Assembly: GCF_027172205.1 (NCBI RefSeq)
Contig: NC_070614.1
Span: forward strand, 47,122,001 to 47,186,000
Reading direction: 5' to 3'
Length of the DNA stretch: 64,000 bases
DNA from: Podarcis raffonei
Lineage: Eukaryota; Chordata; Lepidosauria; Squamata; Lacertidae
Shown: positions 48,301 to 59,678 of the stretch, one piece after another
Layout: every line of letters starts with the position of its first letter
Position numbering within the stretch: position 1 is the stretch's first letter
The notes under the pieces: generated by a model
Told to the model about the DNA's origin: nothing
Databases searched by the model: none
The model's input: only the letters and a program-made list of their open reading frames with translations
Made by a program: the position numbers and the translations under genes

Positions 48301-49600
48301 CATCTCTTTGTTAAGCTGAAGGCAGACGTGTTTGGAACTGTATGAGAATTAAGGCTGTCGTTTTCTTTTAATAATGAATATTGGACGGTCCTCAGTCAAG
48401 ACCTCAGAAGTTCACTACAACGTCAGTTTTCCAGGAAAGAAGTGAAGACACAATTAGCCATATAGTTGAAACCGCACAAACCTGACTAATTAGGCTTTTG
48501 TGATATTTAACCTTGGAGGAAATCTCACTTTAGTATAGCAACAGCTCTGTGGCCACCATTGTAGAGTGACCAGTGCTATTTTTCTAGAAAATGAGGTGTT
48601 GGAGTTCACCATAAATGCAATGGTGCCCACCTGAGAGGTGCCGGAACTGAGTTCTGGTGAGGTCTAGCTGAAAAAAAAAGCCAAATTCACGCCACACATT
48701 TAAATCAGGAACACATTGCAGCTCAGGAACCAAGAAGATTTAAAAAAAAAAAAAAAACAAGCATTATGGGAGCTGAAGTTTGTGTGTGAAGACCCCCAAA
48801 CCCCCTCCAAAATAAATCACATAGGACACAGAATATTTGTTTAAGATTTTTTTGCATTAGTTTGGCCACAACTTTATTGATTACAGCATGTGAGTGGTTG
48901 CTTAGGCATTGGTTCAGACTACTTGAACCTGCACCGGCAGGAACAGGACTGACAACTGGAACCTCCATAGGTCAGTAAGGCAAAACATGCTGGGGGAGCA
49001 CAGAGGTGGATTTCCACCTCTTAGTTCACGCCAGATGCTCCCAGGAACTCTGGAATGGCCCTACCCCTGAGACGGGATTGGAAAGAGCAAATTGAGCCCC
49101 TGGATTCCTTTAACAGAATTCTCTAGCAGCAGTAACAAAAATGAGGGGCAGGCACAGCCAATCCATAATCCCCTCCACCAAAGGATGCACCAATGCCTAA
49201 CTGCCAGCCTTACAAAGTTGTGACGATTTGCTACATGGTAGGCAAAAACCAAATGGCACCAGTCAATCAGCCAAGTGGCAAAATTCCTACTGGGCCCCTG
49301 CTCCAAAAACAGGTGACCCCCTAGACAGGCATAGCAAGGACAAAAACACAAACTTAAATTAGAGGGAGGGAGGGAGATCTGCTGCATGATGCAAAAGTGA
49401 AAGTACTTCGCCTCGTTCAGCCCCTTAAATAGCCCCTTAGTTGCCAATCAAACCCCAACCGACAGAAAATTTTCCCCAGCAACAAATGGGCAACCAATGA
49501 TGTGAGGTGGTCATTCAAACAGGCCTGCCCCAGCAACAAGAAGGCAGTTGGGTGATCTCACCACAACACATTGCTCTCCATGATTTGGAGGACACAATTT
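48301..49600. other. Unassigned spacer
   Basis: About 48830-49560 looks like one inserted repeat (TTTATTGATTACAGCATGTG near the start, CCTTAAATAGCCCC near the end), but I could not place it. No coding signal. Confidence 0.3.
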
Positions 49601-49750
49601 GTCAATGGTGCTGAGAATTGTTAAGGGAGCCCTATTATCCTCACAGAACTATGATTTCAGAGTGGTTTAACAATCAGTCCCTCTTTCCGCAGAACACTGG
49701 AAATAGTAGCTTTGGATGGGGAATAGGGGTCTCCTAAACACTCTCAACAG

Positions 49751-50106
49751 CGGCGCGGGTGGCGCTGTGGGTAAAACCTCAGCACCTAGGACTTGCCGAT
49801 CGCATGGTCGGCGGTTCGAATCCCCGCGGTGGGGTGCGCTCCCGTCGTTCGGTCCCAGCGCCTGCCAACCTAGCAGTTCGAAAGCACCCCCAGGTGCAAG
49901 TAGATAAATAGGGACCGCTTACCAGCGGGAAGGTAAACGGCGTTTCCGTGTGCTGCGCTGGCTCGCCAGATGCAGCTTGTCACGCTGGCCACGTGACCCA
50001 GAAGTGTCTGCGGACAGCGCTGGCTCCCGGCCTATAGAGTGAGATGAGCGCACAACCCTAGAGTCTGGCAAGACTGGCCCGCACGCACAGGGGTACCTTT
50101 ACCTTT
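49751..50106 (+). repeat. Sauria SINE, full length and young
   Basis: Head GCGCGGGTGGCGCTGTGGGT, tRNA B box GCGGTTCGAATCCCC, body CTGCCAACCTAGCAGTTCGA, GGTAAACGGCGTTTCC and tail GGGGTACCTTTACCTTT. Flanked by a perfect 15-bp duplication AAACACTCTCAACAG (49736-49750, 50107-50121). It lies inside a MITE-like repeat (about 49610-50195). Confidence 0.95.
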
Positions 50107-50540
50107 AAACACTCTCAACAGCCTTAACAAAATACAGCTCCCAAGACTCTTTATCATAGTCCTTTAAATGTATGGTGCGAATGTGGCCCTTGCTGAATCA
50201 GAATGTCTATGTCCTCACTCCATGTTAGGAGGCGGCATGTCTCTGACCACCAGTCAGTGGGCAGCACGAGTGAGGAAAGGGCTCTTGCATTCAAGTTCTG
50301 CATCTGTTTGGCCACAGTTGAGAACACAATGCTGGACTACATGGGCATTTGCCTGTTCCTGCAGGACCTTCATTATGGACCCATGCGCAAAATGCATAAC
50401 AAAAAGAAACCCACAAAATAAAGGACAAAACAAGAACCAAAACGAAACAATAACCCCCTCGTCCACAAAGGATATAGCTTGTTAGTCAGCCAAAGACCTG
50501 GTTGAAGAGGAACCCTTTTCCCCTGGTGTATAATGAAGAT

Positions 50541-50966
50541 ATCTGTTGTCTTTGTCCATGGAGTTTTCTTGGCAGGGATACTGGAGTGGCTTGCCGGTTC
50601 CTCCTCCAGGTGGGTCACGTTTGGTCAAAACTCTCCACTATGACCTGCAAGAAGATCAAACCTATCCATTCTTAAGGAAATCAGCCCTGAGTGCTAACTG
50701 GAAGGACAGATCCTGAAGCTGAGGCTCCCGTACTTTGGCCACCTCATGAGAAGAGAAGACTCCCTGGAGAAGACCCTGATGTTGGGAAAGATGGGCACAA
50801 GGAGAAGGGGACGACAGAGGACAAGATGGTTGGATAGTGTTCTTGAGGCTGCCAGCATGAGTTTGACTAAACTGCGGGAGGCAGTGGAAGACATAAGTGC
50901 CTGGCATGCTCTGGTCCAGGGGGTCACAAAGAGTCGGACATGACTAAATGACTAAACAACAACAAC
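50541..50966 (+). mobile_element. BovB (RTE) LINE 3' region with internal deletion
   Basis: CATGGAGTTTTCTTGGCAGG and GTGGCTTGCCGGTTCCTCC (BovB upstream block) join directly to the terminal block ([29 protein letters not shown]). An exact 11-bp duplication ATAATGAAGAT flanks it (50530-50540, 50967-50977). Confidence 0.88.
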
Positions 50967-51024
50967 ATAATGAAGATGCCAGGCAAGCCTCCCTTGAGAG
51001 AGCATTCCCCTTCAGTGGAAGGAG

Positions 51025-51345
51025 AATTCATAAATCTCTGATAAATAACATTTCACACAATAAGCAATTTGTCATAAAACCAAGTCTCAGAACTCTCTCC
51101 TCCTGTTTCCCACGAGGGGGCAGGCATGGCTTGAAGAACAGAAAAACCATGCAGCATGACTGGAGTAAGATGGTGCTCATGGTGCTGTTGGTGGTTTCAT
51201 GTGTGAGGCTACTTATTTCCACAGAGACTTCCTTCAGAACTAACATTGTACAAGCCCCTTGAGACTTTGTGTCCCTGAGAAACTTTCTCACTATTCTCTC
51301 AATGTTGACAGTCCAGTGGTAACAATTCATTAAGGGGGGATTTGT
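51025..51345 (+). repeat. Remnant of a clan II IGHV upstream flank, V lost
   Basis: AATAACATTTCACACAATAA, CCAAGTCTCAGAACTCT and CACGAGGGGGCAGGCATGG match 43265-43380 and 36190-36290, which lie about 1.3-1.4 kb upstream of V4 and V2. No clan II V segment follows here before the V7 unit. Confidence 0.5.
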
Positions 51346-52114
51346 GGCGTGATTTGGGTGATTTCTGGATTGAGGGCATCAAAATAAAAACAAGAGAAGT
51401 CCAGAACACGGTGATTCGTCCAAGGGCATGAGCATGTGATTTTTTTTGCAATCCATCCATGGAGAAGATTATGTGTAAACAAGATATATGTGCCTAGTTC
51501 TACTTTAGAGATACCTATAGTAATATGTTTTAGATGATGAAGTGTCAATGCTATATAGACCAGGGGCTGTTAATCTAGACACCTGGGCATGTTTGAAAAG
51601 CAGAAAAAAAATATGCCATTGGCACCACCCACAAGCACTGCAACCAAACACATGCAACACTCTATATATTAGATACAACAAAATCATTATTTAAAGTCTA
51701 ATTTTAGCCAAGGGGAGGGGACCATATGGAAACCAAGGAAGGTTCCCTTAGATGTAATTGCACCCAAAAGCACCCAGGTGGCAGTCTTTGAGGCAAAGTC
51801 AGCTTTTATATTTGCTCATTTATTTATAAGACAGGATTCCCCATACTTTGAGAAGCGCAGCAACAAGGAATAATCAGAATGACTTGTCAAATGCTCTAAT
51901 ATTCCTACATTAACACAATATACTTATGCACAAACTCTCCAGCTATCATTTTGTTTGAAACCTCTAAGGGAGGACATTCCACAAGCATTTACTTTCTCTG
52001 CCAGGCTACAACTTTTAAAATAAACCTCCCATTTCATGTGTTCACATCGCTGCAGCCAAATTCCTACCTACAACTATGCCAAGGAATTGTTTGCCATTAA
52101 AGCTGCAGCACGTT

Positions 52115-52178
52115 TCACTGCAGGGGGTGGGCTGGATGACCCTTGGGGTTCCTCCCTATACTACAATTCTATGCTTGT
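52115..52178 (+). repeat. CR1-type tail
   Basis: GGGGGTGGGCTGGATGACCC then CTACAATTCTATGC, the terminal sequence of CR1-like elements. Confidence 0.55.
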
Positions 52179-52380
52179 TGATTAGAAAGTCTCAAGGCCT
52201 TTCAGGGCCTTGTTATCTCATGAACTGCATGTTCGGCTGCTGAGGAATAATAGGCAGTAAACCCCCGGTTTTTTAATGAATCGGAAGGAAAAAAACAAGT
52301 AGCCTGCAGAAGAAATCCATCTAAGATCAGTTTTGTGGTTTGGGTGCATGGAAGTAGCTACAGGTGTTGCATTTGGAATT

Positions 52381-52746
52381 TGTTATGTTCTGAGTTGAAT
52401 AGGATCCAAAATGCAGCAGTCTGATTGGTCCTAGAACAATAGGATCCAAAATGCAGCAGTCTGATTGGTCCTAGAACAATAGGACACAGAATGCAGCAAT
52501 CTGATTGGTCCTAGAACAATGCAGCAGTATGATTGGTCCGCAGGAGCCACCCAATCCAGCTCCAGGTGGAAGTGAATCCACAACCTAATTGGCCTACAGG
52601 AGAATCCCGGAATTAGCCAATCACGTGGGGCCCATTGTGTAAATAATGTATATAAAGCAGACATCCTGGGGAACTTCCATTCCTCCTCACCACTATGAGC
52701 TGAATAAAGAGCATGAAATCCACTCTCGACTCCCGAGTATATTTCA
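52381..52746 (+). mobile_element. Solo LTR of an endogenous retrovirus-like element (fossil)
   Basis: 366 bp with TG...CA ends (TGTTATGTTC ... GTATATTTCA) and an exact 5-bp duplication GAATT (52376-52380, 52747-52751). U3 holds three 40-bp tandem repeats (52401-52520) plus a partial fourth, each with an inverted CCAAT box, then TATATAAAG (52649-52657) and AATAAA (52703-52708). No internal region. It looks whole as an LTR, and the perfect duplication suggests moderate age. Confidence 0.85.
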
Positions 52747-52912
52747 GAATTGTACATGGGATTTGCTTTGCTGATGTCAGCAATCCACCCTACTTTCTGG
52801 TGCAAGCCAAAGGGTTGGATTCTGTTTAGCTAAATAAATTCTGTTGAGCCTTGTCTCGAGAGTCTGTTTCCCTTTCTCTAGGAGGAAATTGGTATTTCTT
52901 CCAGGAAAAGTA

Positions 52913-52914
<2 letters not shown>

Positions 52915-52944
<30 letters not shown>
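52915..52944. repeat. (AC)n microsatellite
   Basis: About fifteen AC units. Confidence 0.95.
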
Positions 52945-52945
<1 letters not shown>

Positions 52946-52958
52946 ATCTTCCATAGTA

Positions 52959-53208
52959 CAGTGGTACCTCTGGTTGTGAACGGGATTCGTTCCGAGGCCT
53001 GTTTGCAACATGAAAAGAGTGCAACCCGCAGCGACGCGGCACGGGTTGCGATTCGCTGCTTCTGCGCATGCGCATGATGTCATTTTGTGCATCTGCACAT
53101 GCATGAGCAGCAAAACCTGGAAGTAACCCTTTCCGGTACTTCCAGGTCATTGTGGGACGTAACCTGAAAGGACGTAACATGAAGCAAACGTAACATGAGG
53201 TATGACTG
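52959..53208. mobile_element. Tigger-like MITE
   Basis: CAGTGGTACCTCTGGTTGTG ... CATGAGGTATGACTG between TA dinucleotides; body as in 19452-19711 (GCATGCGCA, GGAAGTAACCC). It interrupts the V7 upstream flank. Confidence 0.8.
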
Positions 53209-53514
53209 TACAAGCTCTGTGCATGTTCAAAATGACACAGTTTCCAAAAGCCTGTATTGCTCATTTCACACGAGAGGAATACACACATCCACCACTCCAA
53301 GAAGCTGTGCACACAGTACAAAGAATGAGATTTTTGCAAATTCAGACACGCCTCCAGTCCTGTTTTGCCAAATGTTTCCGTTGGTGCATTTATCCTGGTG
53401 ATTATGTAAATATTCAGAGAGAGCTTCCTCTTTAAAGCAGTCAGACATCCTCCCTTTCCTTGCATACTTGGGACAACACTTCACTCAACCTTTCAAAGGA
53501 TTACAATAAAGAAA

Positions 53515-53953
53515 ATGATAGCTTTGCTTCAGCTAGTTTGCTTTGCAGCAGTTTGGGGAGGTAATATCATCCTTTCAGTTGAAGAAAGCTAGTACATTCT
53601 GGGTGTTAGCAACATGCAGCAGAACTCTTAAAATGCCTTTCTTTCTAGGTGTCCAATCGGAGGTCCGGCTGGTGGAGTCTGGAGGAGATGTGAAAAAGCC
53701 TGGCGAGTCCCTCCGCCTCTCCTGTCGAGCCTCTGGGCTCAGCTTTGGGGGCTCTAACATGAACTGGGTGAGACAGGCTCCTGGGAAGGGCCTGGAATGG
53801 GTGGCCTACATAGCATACAATTCAGCTACAATTCACTACTTGGATAAAGTGAAGGGAAGATTCACCATCTCCAGGGACAATTCCAACAGCCTCCTCTATC
53901 TGCAAATGAACAGCCTTAAATCAGAAGACACGGCTGTGTATTACTGTGCAAGA
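53515..53953 (+). CDS. IGHV: IGHV segment V7 (clan III-like), apparently functional
   Basis: Leader 53515-53560 ([15 protein letters not shown]), 88-bp intron, V exon 53649-53953; mature V from 53660 ([20 protein letters not shown]). [40 protein letters not shown] and YYCAR before the RSS; no stop. Octamer variant ATGTAAAT at 53404-53411 and a TTTAAAG box about 28 bases later. The most canonical clan III segment here. Confidence 0.95.
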
Positions 53954-53992
53954 CACAGTGAGAGGAAGTGAATCTGAAGCCAGGCAAAAACC
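53954..53992 (+). other. V7 RSS (23-RSS)
   Basis: CACAGTG (53954-53960), 23 bp, GCAAAAACC (53984-53992). Confidence 0.95.
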
Positions 53993-54194
53993 CTCCTTTT
54001 CTCATGGCTGCTCTCAATTACAATCTTGAGGAAGAAACATTGCAACTTACAGTGAAAATAAATATTTCCATGTCCCCTTTTGCACCCTGGAATTCACCAT
54101 CATATTTTACATGTACGGTAAGTCTATGAGACCCCCAAATGCATTGAAGGTCATGTTTTTGCACAGGTTCCAGCAGTACCCTGAGGCTCCTACT

Positions 54195-54560
54195 ATTTAC
54201 AGACCCTCCAAGTGTCCCTATTTTTCAGGTACAGTCCTGGATTTACAGAAGCCATCCCAGTTTGTGATACCAAAATGTCCTGCTTTTCCAAAGGAAGTCA
54301 CTATTTTCCCCAGAGAAATGTTGGAGGGTATGCAATTATCTGACCCCCCCCCCGAGTCATCTGAAGGCAGCCCTATATAGGGAAGTTTTTCATTGTTTAG
54401 GGTTTTATTATGTTTTTATATATGTTGGAAGCCGACCAGAGTGGCTGGAGCAACCCAGTAGGATGGGGGGGGGAGGAGTATAAATAGTAACATTATTATT
54501 ATGGAATAGGATGTCCCTATTTTCATCAGAGAAATGTTGGAGGGAATGTATTTCCCCTAC
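54195..54560. repeat. MITE-like repeat plus L2-type tail
   Basis: GACCCTCCAAGTGTCCC ... AAATGTTGGAGGGTATGC, then an L2 3' end (TTGGAAGCCGACCAGAGTGG, CAACCCAGTAGGATGGG with a short ATT run), then a second partial GAAATGTTGGAGGG end. Same composite as at 27035-27390 and 33507-33830. Confidence 0.5.
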
Positions 54561-56240
54561 ACTTCATGTCACTCTCAGGGCTGATCTACACTTGCAGTTA
54601 AACCTCTCTGTCTGAGCACTCTTTTTTTGCTCTGGAAACTTCCCCACAAAAACCTGCTCTTTAGAGTTCAATAGGAGCAATCCAGGTTTTCCGAGGATTG
54701 GCATTTGCTCCTATTCAGCTTCAAAGAGCAGGTTTTCATGGGGAAAGCTTTGGGGCCAAAAAGAAGTGTTTGGACACAGAGATTTAAATCACGGACTGTG
54801 CCTGGAAAATGCGAAGGAAAGCTTAGTGTGGATGAGCCCTCAATTGCAGCATTCAGCTAGACATTAGATCAAGGGAAGGGTGACATCTCTATTGAATGAC
54901 AGAGTGTGAAAAGGGAGAGATTAACTCTCCCAGACCTAGAAACTGTGACCCTGACTCTCAGAATTGCCTAGTATAATTCTTGCTTCTGCCCCTCTTTTTC
55001 ATAATCTATATAATCTGTGATATGGCCACTCATCATGATTCTTGGGATCTTAGGGTCTTTTTATCTTCAGTCTAGACTGCAGGGGGTGGAGGATTTGCAG
55101 AGAACCTGAGATATCTGTTTCCAAGAAGCAAAAGTAGCAGCAGTGTGCCTGGCATACACAGTGAGCCTACCCTCAAACTATATCCAGACGTTTTCCACTC
55201 CTGCCTCCAGTCATAGATGGCAAAAAAATGGCAGTCTTTCTCTTTTATCCAATGGCAGAGGAGTGGAACTTGTGGCCCTGCAAATGTTCCCGGGCTCCTG
55301 CTCCCACTGCCCCTGATAATTTGTTTTGATGGCAAGACTGATGTGACTTGGAGACCAATAACTACTGGATGGCATCACAATGGCTACCCCTAGGATGAAA
55401 GGCGTTGGACTCCCCAAACTCCCACCCCTGTCCAAAGGCAAATGCTGGTGAGAAAGACTCCATCTTAATTCACCCAGACAACCTCTGCACTCCTGCACCA
55501 TCCTTAGCCACAACCCTAGTGTGCTTATGACTTGTTGTCAGTCGACCCTTCCCCAAGCAAAAGGGAGGGGGGTGGAATTGGCTCAACTTTATCTCTTTCC
55601 TTTGCCTATGAAGGCGAACGGCCTCCTTTCAAATGTAGAGGATTATTCTAAATATTTATTCAAAGGAAACTTTGAAATATCTCCCTCCTTGCAGTGCAAG
55701 CATTCCCCCCCCCCAAAAAAAAAGATTTTTGATGGGATTTCATGAGGGGAGGTAATAAATTACAGTGTTGCATTTGGAAGGGTGGTGGGCATTCCAGGGG
55801 TGGGGGAAGGGTGCACTGGGCTGTGAATATAAAGGCAGTACCTATATCTTACATTTTCTTTTATTTACATAAAAATTCCTCTTCTGTTGCCACAGCAGAG
55901 CTCCCTCCCAGCCTAATTTTTTCACAAGCTGCATCTGAAATTATAATTGCAACACACCAACAGCATCTCTATAGGAGCATGGGGAAGAGAGGCTGAAATC
56001 ATCATCATCAGTTTTAAAGTATAAAAGAGAGAAAAATCCATCCCCAGTATATTAATCTCTTCCAAACCTTCCTCCAAAACCGTCTTTGATTGAATTTTGC
56101 ATTCCATCTATGCCCCCTCCATTAAAACTCCACTCTGTGTGCTTTTGTCTCTATGTGTTTGTGTGTGTGCAGGGGACAAAGAGGAAGCCAGCTGAAACCC
56201 TGATTCCCCCAAACTGCTTTTATCTGCCTCAATGGGGAGG
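54561..56240. other. V7-V8 spacer
   Basis: From about 55420 on it is the left part of the V8/V9 duplicated unit (GTCCAAAGGCAAATGCTGG, CACCCAGACAACCTC). Nothing recognised before that. Confidence 0.45.
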
Positions 56241-56244
56241 TCTC

Positions 56245-56301
56245 ATGTAAATTCCACCAGGAAGTTGAGAATAGTTTCGGATGAAAAGCCCTGAATATAA
56301 A
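56245..56301 (+). promoter_or_regulatory. V8 promoter: octamer variant and TATA box
   Basis: ATGTAAAT (56245-56252) and TATAAA (56296-56301), 66 bases before the leader ATG. Confidence 0.75.
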
Positions 56302-56367
56302 CTCTTCACTTGCTTCCCAGCCCAGAGTCCCCTCTTTCCTATATCTCTAGGACATCCATTCATCAAC

Positions 56368-56817
56368 ATGGAGCTCTTGTTGCTCTTGTTTTCTTTGGTG
56401 GCTTTTTCTAAAGGTACGGGAAGTTTTACAGTATTAATTTACTTCATGTGGTGATTGGATGATGTCCAATCACTCATTGCCCTCTTTTCTCTCTTTCCAA
56501 GGGGTCTCCTCAGACATTCAGCTTGTATCAACTGGGCCAGGAATAGTGAGACCAGGAGAGAATCTAGATCTGCTTTGTAAAGTCACAGGTTTCTCCATCT
56601 CTACTCAGTACTCTTGGTGGAGTTGGATCCGTCAAGCTCCTGGGAAAGGTCTGGAATGGATTACACGGATATACCCCTATGATGGAGGAAAGGCATATGC
56701 CCCTTCTCTAAGTAGCCGAGCAACCATTTCTTCAGATGCCTCAAAGAACGAATTCTCTCTCCAGCTGAACTCCTTGACAGCTGCAGACTCCGCTGTGTAT
56801 TTCTGTGTCCAAGATAG
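56368..56817 (+). CDS. IGHV: IGHV segment V8 (clan II-like), apparently functional
   Basis: Leader 56368-56413 ([15 protein letters not shown]), 88-bp intron, V exon 56502-56817; mature V from 56513 ([20 protein letters not shown]). [40 protein letters not shown] and YFCVQD are open. It is in a unit duplicated again around V9. Its RSS has a non-standard nonamer. Confidence 0.93.
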
Positions 56818-56856
56818 CACAGTGAGACAAAGCCTATTGGGCCCTGTTCAAAAAGT
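56818..56856 (+). other. V8 RSS with atypical nonamer
   Basis: CACAGTG (56818-56824), 23 bp, TCAAAAAGT (56848-56856). Confidence 0.9.
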
Positions 56857-57760
56857 AGAAGTTCTGCTTCTATAAACAAATACACTGTGAAAGTTTTGAC
56901 AGAGCAATTCTACTTTCCACAGATGATGCGGAAAAACATCCAAACGGCCTGCCTCTTGAATCTGTAATATAATGCAGAAATGATTATACCAATGAAAAAA
57001 CCTACAGAAGGAATACACGATGGAAGTAGACTTATGTGGATCAGTACAATGCTCTACAAAATGACTTTGCTGCAACATTTTCTCCTAGCACCTAAAATCA
57101 ATATCCTGTTTTGTTATTTGTGTTTTGTCTGCTCATAACTATGAGTTATGTTTAAGGCTGCTTGCGATAGACCTCAAGTAGAAATGTGGACTTTTAACAA
57201 AATTGTGAATTTGCCATTCTGCCTTTCTTCATCATCCCATCGTCCCTTGGAATGGCATGAAACCTCCTCTGCAGCACATACAACCTGGGAAACCCGGGTT
57301 CAAATCCCTACTTGTCCATGAAGCTCACTAGATGACCATGGGTCAGTCACGGCCTCTCAGCCTAAGCTACCTTATTGGAGTGTTGTGAAGAATATATGAG
57401 GAGGGGGATATCGGAGTGTTGTGAGGATATGAGGAGAGGGATATAATGTATAGCACCTTGAATTCTTCGAAGGAAAATCTGGGATAAAATACAATGAATA
57501 AATAGAATAAATTCCATGGGAATGGTGTTTATGTGCATGCATGCATGCATACCACAGTCAAGTTGGTGGAGCTGATCAGATTACTCATGTCCACACACTT
57601 ACCTCTCCATTGTGATGAAGAGAAGAATCACATTTGGAAAACATATGGTTAGACAGGTATGTTCGGCACTGGTGTGTTCTGCGGTATGTTAACAGGTGAA
57701 TTAACTGAAAGAATAATAACTTTAAAAATCAAGATCTAATACTTGAAATGTGTTTTTGAT
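56857..57760. other. 3' flank of V8
   Basis: The first part (to about 57150) repeats after V9 (60166-60420). GTTCAAATCCCTACTTGTCC and GATGACCATGGGTCAGTCAC near 57300 look like an old tRNA-SINE. No gene seen. Confidence 0.45.
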
Positions 57761-57768
57761 GCAACTAC

Positions 57769-58592
57769 ATGTTCGGTGCTGCTTTGCTCTTCCCAATATC
57801 ACTAGAAGATACACCCAAAAATCTATGCCAAACGTCATTTTGCAAATGAAGCATCTTGTTAGAAACCAAAACCTATAAACTTCTATACAACCCCCAATGG
57901 CCCCATCTAGCAAACTATCTCAAAGTTTTAGACAACGCTAAACATCGATGGGCATTTTCCAGGGCCCGCTTTAACGCTCTCCCTTCAGCTCTTCTAGAGG
58001 GAAGATACAATAAAATACCGATCGAACAAAGATTATGTCCCTGTAACAGCAATGAAATCGAAACCATTGGGCATGTCATCTTATACTGCCCATTATATCG
58101 AGACTCAAGAAAAGGGCTGATCAAACCGATTCTGAGGAAAATACCTCGTAGTACAGATGACACCTATATCAGACACCTCTTAGCTGACAAAGAGCCCAAA
58201 ATTAACAGGTCCGTGGCAAAGTACTGTTACATTGCAACAAGAATAAGACAAGCAATGATGTCAACAACGGAGTTCAAATTGTAAACATCGAAGGAACGAT
58301 AATAAACAGTAGCGACACCTGAATTGAATTTTTAAAACTTTAAAAGTCGAAACCTGGTCATAAATATAAGCACCAATTCTGTGAATTGGCCATATTTCTA
58401 CTGTTATTTGTAGCACAATACTACTTTTAATGTCATATTTTTATAAATTGCTTCCTGGTCACTGACCGTATTAAAGATATTTGATTTGGTGCTGCTTTGC
58501 TCTTCCCAATGTCACTAAAAGCTACAACCAGAAATCTATGCCAAATGCCATTTTGCAAATTAATCTTCCAATCAGAAACCAAGATCCATATT
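57769..58592. repeat. ~100-bp direct repeats flanking the LINE fragment
   Basis: 57769-57867 and 58487-58592 share GGTGCTGCTTTGCTCTTCCC, AATCTATGCCAAA, CATTTTGCAAAT and CAGAAACCAA-like blocks. Both also resemble the V-flank blocks at 36116-36180 and 43200-43260. Confidence 0.65.
57868..58486 (+). mobile_element. LINE 3' end, possibly Dong-R4 type
   Basis: An open frame (to a stop at 58282-58284) encodes the C-terminus of a LINE protein with a cysteine/histidine knuckle: FSRARFNALPSALLEGRYNK, IPIEQRLCPCNSNEIETIGH, VILYCPLYRDSRK. A 200-bp untranslated tail follows, ending ATTAAAGATATTTGATTTGG. The clade is a guess from memory of lizard R4 elements. A 100-bp direct duplication flanks it. Confidence 0.6.
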
Positions 58593-59241
58593 CCACTTCT
58601 TCCTGCTGCCCACAGCAGTATGGTAGCGCTGCAGAGAGCTTCCTGGGGAGACCATGCATTAAAAAAAAAGGACTCAAAAATAACTTAAACAAGGTTTTAA
58701 TAAGGAAAATAAAAACTCCTTTTACACTAAATACATTAACGACCAAACCAGACCCAACCACCAACCCATCCCCCAGGGTAATGGGAGAGCTAGGTGCTGC
58801 TCCTTATATACTACACCCAAATGCTGACACACCTTAATCAAATACAACTCAGCAGCACCTGCTATGTTTCACAGCTGTAAAGCTGGGTTTCGTTATCTTG
58901 CTCTGGCCCTTGCTCTGGCCCCTTAAAGACATACACATCAGGTGGAACAATGATGAACCTTTACATTTAAAGAAACCATTCAACACAGCCATGGTGTGAA
59001 GAACAGAAAATTCCATCTGCAATAACTGGAATGGCATTGGGTTCCCCACACCTGTCCAAAGGCAAATGCTGGTGAGGAGGACTTCTTCTTAATTCACCCA
59101 GACAACCTCCACACTCCTGCTACATCCTGAACCACAACCCTTGCTTGCTTATGACTTCTTGTCAGTCAACCCCTCACCAAGCAAAAGGGAGAGGGGTGGG
59201 TGGGATTGGCACAACTTTGTCTCTTTCCATTGACTATGAAA

Positions 59242-59278
59242 TAAGTAAGTAAGTAAGTAAGTAAGTAAATAAATAAAT
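59242..59278. repeat. (AAGT)n/(AAAT)n microsatellite
   Basis: Six AAGT units followed by AAAT units. Confidence 0.9.
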
Positions 59279-59552
59279 GCCAGTCCCGTTAACTTTCCAC
59301 CACAACCAGCAGTTTTAAAGTATATATATAAAAATCCATCCCCAGTACATTAATCTCTTCCAAACCTTCCTCCAACACCAACGTCTTTGATTGAATTTTG
59401 CATTCCATCTATGCCCCCTCCATTAGAACTCCACTCTGTGTGCATTTGCCTATGTGTGTTTGTGTGTGCAGGGGACAAAGAGGAAACCAGCAGCAAAACT
59501 TGATCCCCCAAACGGCTTTTATCTGCCTCATGTGCCTCACTGGGGAGGTCTC

Positions 59553-59610
59553 ATGTAAATGTGACCAGGAAGTTGGGAGTAGTTTCAGATGAAAAGCCCT
59601 GAATATAAAA
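59553..59610 (+). promoter_or_regulatory. V9 promoter: octamer variant and TATA box
   Basis: ATGTAAAT (59553-59560) and TATAAAA (59604-59610), 69 bases before the leader ATG. Confidence 0.75.
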
Positions 59611-59678
59611 TCTTCACTTGCTTCCCAGCCCAGAGTCCCCTCTTTCCTGTATCTCTAGCATATTCATTCATCAACATT

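Noticed and set aside
48978-49447. 128-aa open frame on the minus strand
   Set aside because: No family resemblance; lies in an unassigned repeat-like block.
52826-53465. 195-aa open frame on the minus strand
   Set aside because: Runs through an (AC)n repeat, a MITE and an IGHV flank, so not a gene.
58655-58990. LTR-like stretch (minus-strand GTATATAAGGAGCAG and ATTAAA)
   Set aside because: Promoter-like and poly-A-like signals are present but no convincing ends or target duplication could be defined.
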